Source: Cellvibrionales bacterium UBA5860 (GTDB taxonomy: Bacteria > Pseudomonadota > Gammaproteobacteria > Pseudomonadales > Porticoccaceae). Taken from it: DNA of 7,930 bases. This document shows positions 4,890-7,930 of the stretch, in pieces. How positions within the stretch are numbered: the first letter of the stretch is position 1; each line of letters begins with the position of its first letter. Position numbers and translations under genes: made by a program. Under the pieces are notes generated by a model. The model was not told the DNA's origin, did not search any database, and worked only from the letters and a program-made list of their open reading frames with translations. Where the stretch lies: assembly GCA_002431545.1 (NCBI GenBank), contig DJFY01000068.1, positions 25,376 to 33,305 on the forward strand, given 5' to 3'.

Positions 4890-7808
4890 ATGAATGCACA
4901 GGCCCACCCGGCTTTCGAATTTTTGCGCAGCGAGCGAATCGAATCCCTGAATCTCGACGTCAGCGAATTTCGCCATATCGATACCGGTGCCCAGCACATC
5001 CATATCAGTGCCGACAACCAGGAAAATGTATTCCTGGTTGCCCTGAGAACAGTACCCCAGGACAGTCGCGGCGTCGCACATATCCTCGAACACACTGCCC
5101 TTTGCGGCAGCGAAAAATATCCAGTGCGCGATCCCTTTTTTATGATGATCCGGCGGTCGTTGAACACGTTCATGAACGCGTTCACAAGTTCGGACTGGAC
5201 CGCCTACCCCTTTGCCAGCCAGAACAAAAAAGATTTCAATAATCTGCTCGATGTCTATCTCGACGCCGTATTTTTTTCGCGTCTGGATGCCCTGGATTTC
5301 GCCCAGGAAGGCCATCGCCTGGAGTTTGCCGACCCGGATAACATCTCTTCCGATCTGGTCTACAAAGGTGTCGTCTTCAACGAAATGAAGGGCGCCATGA
5401 GCTCCGTCCCTTCCACGCTGTGGCATACGCTCTGCAAGTACCTCTACCCGACGACAACCTATCACTTCAACAGTGGCGGCGACCCCGAGCACATACCCGA
5501 CCTGACCTACGAGCAGCTCGTCAATTTCTATCGCAACCACTACCATCCAAGTAATGCGATCTTCATGACTTTTGGCGATATCGCCGCGACCGAACACCAG
5601 GCGCGCTTTGAGGAACACGTCTTTGCCCGGTTTGAACGCCTGGACAAACTCATCGCGGTCAACGACGAAAAACGCTATCTGGCGCCCCTAAACGTCGAGG
5701 AAGCCTATGCGCTCGATGAACCCGGCCCCACCGAGGAGAAGACCCATATCGTTATCGGCTGGCTGCTCGGCAAGGCCACCGACCTGCAGGCCTGCATGCA
5801 GGCGCATCTGCTCAGTAGCGTACTGCTCGACAACAGCGCATCACCGTTGCGCAAATTGCTGGAAACCACTGAACTTGGCTCTTCGCCTTCACCCCTGTGT
5901 GGCGTCGATGACTCCCAGCGAGAAATGTGTTTCGTATGCGGCATCGAAGGCAGCGAACCCGAGCACGCCGCGCGTTTTGAATCCCAGGTGCTGGACGTTC
6001 TCAAAGATGTCGCGGAAAACGGCGTGGCCTACGAGCAGGTCGAGGCGGCACTACACCAGCTCGAACTCAGGCAACGGGAAATCGGCGGCGATACCTATCC
6101 ATACGGACTGCAATTGATACTTACGGCGCTCACCAGCGCGACTCATCGCGGCGACCCCATCGCCTTGCTCGACCTGGAACCAGTACTCGCGGACATGCGC
6201 CAGGCGATCAAGGATCCGGACTACATCAAGCGCCTGGCGGGGGAAATGCTCCTCAACAATCAGCACCGTGTGCGGCTGACCATGCACCCGGATCAGCAGC
6301 TTTCCGCGCGTCGGGAAGCGGCAGAAAAAGCCGCGCTGACGCGCATCGCCGCCACTTTGAGCGAACCGGAAAAAACTGCCATTCAGCAGCAGGCCCGGGC
6401 GCTGATGACCAGACAGCAACAAAAGGACGACGAGTCGATATTACCGAAAGTCACGCTCGACGATGTCGCCCCGGAGCTGGCCTACAAGGCCGCAGAGGAC
6501 AAAACCACCACGCCTTTGACGGTGACCTCTTACGCTGTAGGCAGCAACGGCCTGGTCTACCAGCAGGTCATCGCGCCGCTGCCGCCTCTCAGCGACGAAC
6601 AGATTGCCCTACTGCCGATCTATGCCGATTGCCTGACCGAGGTCGGCACCGGGGATCGCGACTATCTGGCGACACAGATGCGACAATCGCAGATATGCGG
6701 TGCCCTGAGCGCATATGCGTCGACCAAGAGTCAACCCGAGGATGTGCAGACGCTGGATGGCTATTTTGTCTTATCAACCAAAGGCCTCAACGGCAATCAG
6801 GCAGCGCTCTGCGATCTGCTGAAAGAAACCCTGGACGAGGTTCACTTTGACGAGTTGCCCAGGCTGCGCGAACTGGTGGCGCAGATGCGCGCCCAGCGGG
6901 AGTCCAGTGTCACCGCAAACGGCCACAGCCTGGCGATGGCCGCGGCTACGGCCGGTCTCAGTCCCGGCGGGCGCCTGGCGCACGATTGGAACGGCCTCGG
7001 CGGCATCCATCACATCAAATGGCTGGACAAGACACTGGACGACGACGCCGAGCTTGAAGCGCTGGCAGCCCGGCTCAGAGAAATTCACCAATTGGTCGCC
7101 GGCATGCCCCGGCAATTTTTGCTGATTGGCGAGGGCGAGCATCTGGCTGGTTTCCGGCAAACGATGTATGACACGCTGAAATCCCCCGAACATGCCTCAA
7201 AAGCACGTTTTAGTTTGTCGGCGCCCTGCCATTCAATCCGACAGATCTGGCAGACCAGCACCCAGGTCAACTTCTGCGCACAGGCATACCCTACAGTCGC
7301 CATGGACCATCCCGATGCCGCACCACTAAACGTACTCGGCGGCTTTTTACGCAACGGATACCTGCACCGCGCCATACGCGAACAGGGCGGCGCCTACGGT
7401 GGCGGCGCCGGCCACGACAGCAGCATCGGCGCGTTCCGCTTTTTCTCCTACCGGGATCCCCGCACCGAAGGCACATTGAGTGACTTCAAAGATTCGATTG
7501 CCTGGCTGAAGCGGGAAAAACACGAATGGCAACAGGTCGAAGAGGCCATCCTCGGTGTCGTGTCATCGATCGACAAACCGGCCTCGCCAGCCGGCGAGGC
7601 CAAGGCAACCTTTCATGCGGAGCTGGCCGGACGCACGCGGGAAAAACGCGAGCTGTTTCGCAACCGGGTCCGCGCCGTCAAACTGGATGACCTGGTGCGC
7701 GTGGCCGACACTTATCTGCGCGAAGACCAGTGCAGTACCGCCATCGTGACGGATCCGGAAACGGTTGGTGAACTTGCACACCTCAATATGGAACACTGTG
7801 TGCTGTAG
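4890..7808 (+). CDS. M16C family zinc metallopeptidase, presequence protease (PreP)/insulinase-type
   Basis: This is a 972-residue peptidase, the full length of the single-chain M16C family with four homologous domains forming a closed chamber. The inverted zinc motif HILEH gives H64, catalytic E67 and H68; the third ligand is E165 in VVFNEMKGA, 97 residues after H68, the same spacing I recall for human PreP. The C-terminal half keeps the substrate-binding Arg/Tyr pair in REQGGAYGGGAG (R830, Y836). The N-terminal segment HPAFEFLRSERIESLNL (residues 6-22) is typical of PreP-like proteins. Known members degrade unstructured peptides up to about 65 residues, such as cleaved targeting peptides. 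No signal peptide is seen, so it is probably cytosolic, unlike periplasmic pitrilysin, and may clear peptide fragments left by other proteases. It has its own promoter and diverges from the thiolase. A frame extension to GTG at 4827 is disfavoured. Confidence 0.93.
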   Translation: MNAQAHPAFEFLRSERIESLNLDVSEFRHIDTGAQHIHISADNQENVFLVALRTVPQDSRGVAHILEHTALCGSEKYPVRDPFFMMIRRSLNTFMNAFTSSDWTAYPFASQNKKDFNNLLDVYLDAVFFSRLDALDFAQEGHRLEFADPDNISSDLVYKGVVFNEMKGAMSSVPSTLWHTLCKYLYPTTTYHFNSGGDPEHIPDLTYEQLVNFYRNHYHPSNAIFMTFGDIAATEHQARFEEHVFARFERLDKLIAVNDEKRYLAPLNVEEAYALDEPGPTEEKTHIVIGWLLGKATDLQACMQAHLLSSVLLDNSASPLRKLLETTELGSSPSPLCGVDDSQREMCFVCGIEGSEPEHAARFESQVLDVLKDVAENGVAYEQVEAALHQLELRQREIGGDTYPYGLQLILTALTSATHRGDPIALLDLEPVLADMRQAIKDPDYIKRLAGEMLLNNQHRVRLTMHPDQQLSARREAAEKAALTRIAATLSEPEKTAIQQQARALMTRQQQKDDESILPKVTLDDVAPELAYKAAEDKTTTPLTVTSYAVGSNGLVYQQVIAPLPPLSDEQIALLPIYADCLTEVGTGDRDYLATQMRQSQICGALSAYASTKSQPEDVQTLDGYFVLSTKGLNGNQAALCDLLKETLDEVHFDELPRLRELVAQMRAQRESSVTANGHSLAMAAATAGLSPGGRLAHDWNGLGGIHHIKWLDKTLDDDAELEALAARLREIHQLVAGMPRQFLLIGEGEHLAGFRQTMYDTLKSPEHASKARFSLSAPCHSIRQIWQTSTQVNFCAQAYPTVAMDHPDAAPLNVLGGFLRNGYLHRAIREQGGAYGGGAGHDSSIGAFRFFSYRDPRTEGTLSDFKDSIAWLKREKHEWQQVEEAILGVVSSIDKPASPAGEAKATFHAELAGRTREKRELFRNRVRAVKLDDLVRVADTYLREDQCSTAIVTDPETVGELAHLNMEHCVL

Positions 7809-7930
7809 TCACGCTTAAATGCCAATTGTCCAACCGATGACACCGCAATAGATTTGTCGATCTGCCCGGTGCGTATTGACAGACTTATACAACCATCGCG
7901 GGCTCTATCCCGCAAATGATTGCGACCCAG
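7809..7930. other. Right-end intergenic sequence, no gene seen
   Basis: These 122 nt hold a perfect TTGACA (7876-7881) without a correctly spaced -10, and a short 5-bp hairpin (GCGGG 7898-7902, CCCGC 7909-7913). No T-run terminator follows the protease stop. An ATG at 7915 stays open to the window end but has no ribosome binding site, so I do not call a gene. Confidence 0.4.

Noticed and set aside
4567..4899. 110-codon minus-strand frame across the divergent intergenic region
   Set aside because: Its composition is low in recognisable structure, it lacks a ribosome binding site, and it covers the promoter and inverted repeats.
4749..5618. 289-codon minus-strand frame opposite the start of the protease
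   Set aside because: It lies opposite the strongly conserved zinc-site region of the M16C protease and shows no protein-family features.
7876..7930. Promoter and start of a further gene at the right edge
   Set aside because: TTGACA is perfect but no -10 lies 16-18 nt downstream, and the ATG at 7915 has no ribosome binding site and only five codons before the window ends.

Overview
The window looks like a chromosomal segment of a Gram-negative proteobacterium, most likely a marine-type gammaproteobacterium. The grounds are moderately GC-rich DNA, an HspQ gene, and lipid/steroid-type acyl-CoA enzymes beside a cytosolic M16C presequence-type protease. The taxonomic call is an inference from gene content and was not tested. 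No mobile element, tRNA, rRNA or CRISPR array is visible.

Layout. (1) Bases 71-823 (+) encode an SDR dehydrogenase very like 3-hydroxyacyl-CoA dehydrogenase type 2 (HSD10/17beta-HSD10). A 21-nt imperfect tandem repeat precedes it. (2) Bases 1037-1375 (+) encode HspQ. It lies behind a 213-nt gap that holds nested inverted repeats. (3) Bases 1453-2604 (+) encode a CaiB/BaiF-family alpha-methylacyl-CoA racemase. An intrinsic terminator overlaps its stop codon. (4) Converging from the right on the minus strand are an SCP-x-type thiolase (4516-3323) and an NTF2/SnoaL-like protein (3243-2809), probably one transcript. (5) A 373-nt divergent intergenic region (4517-4889) carries three hairpin/inverted-repeat elements and a candidate promoter in each direction. 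(6) Bases 4890-7808 (+) encode a full-length M16C (PreP/insulinase family) zinc metallopeptidase. The last 122 nt show no gene.

How the genes fit together. Racemase, hydroxyacyl-CoA dehydrogenase and SCP-x-type thiolase are three steps of branched-chain or sterol-side-chain acyl-CoA beta-oxidation: making the 2-methyl centre usable, oxidising the 3-hydroxyl, and cleaving the 3-ketoacyl-CoA. The acyl-CoA dehydrogenase and enoyl-CoA hydratase steps are absent here and would have to be encoded elsewhere. The SnoaL-like protein probably belongs to the same pathway, but its reaction cannot be read from the sequence. HspQ and the PreP-like protease are proteostasis genes and may be unrelated neighbours.

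Nothing here is plainly a new biological system. The observations most worth checking are the thiolase, which lacks a second catalytic cysteine at both usual places and pairs with a SnoaL-like protein instead of a visible DUF35 partner; the structured divergent regulatory region; and the start of the protease, where a good promoter sits inside the longer possible reading frame.
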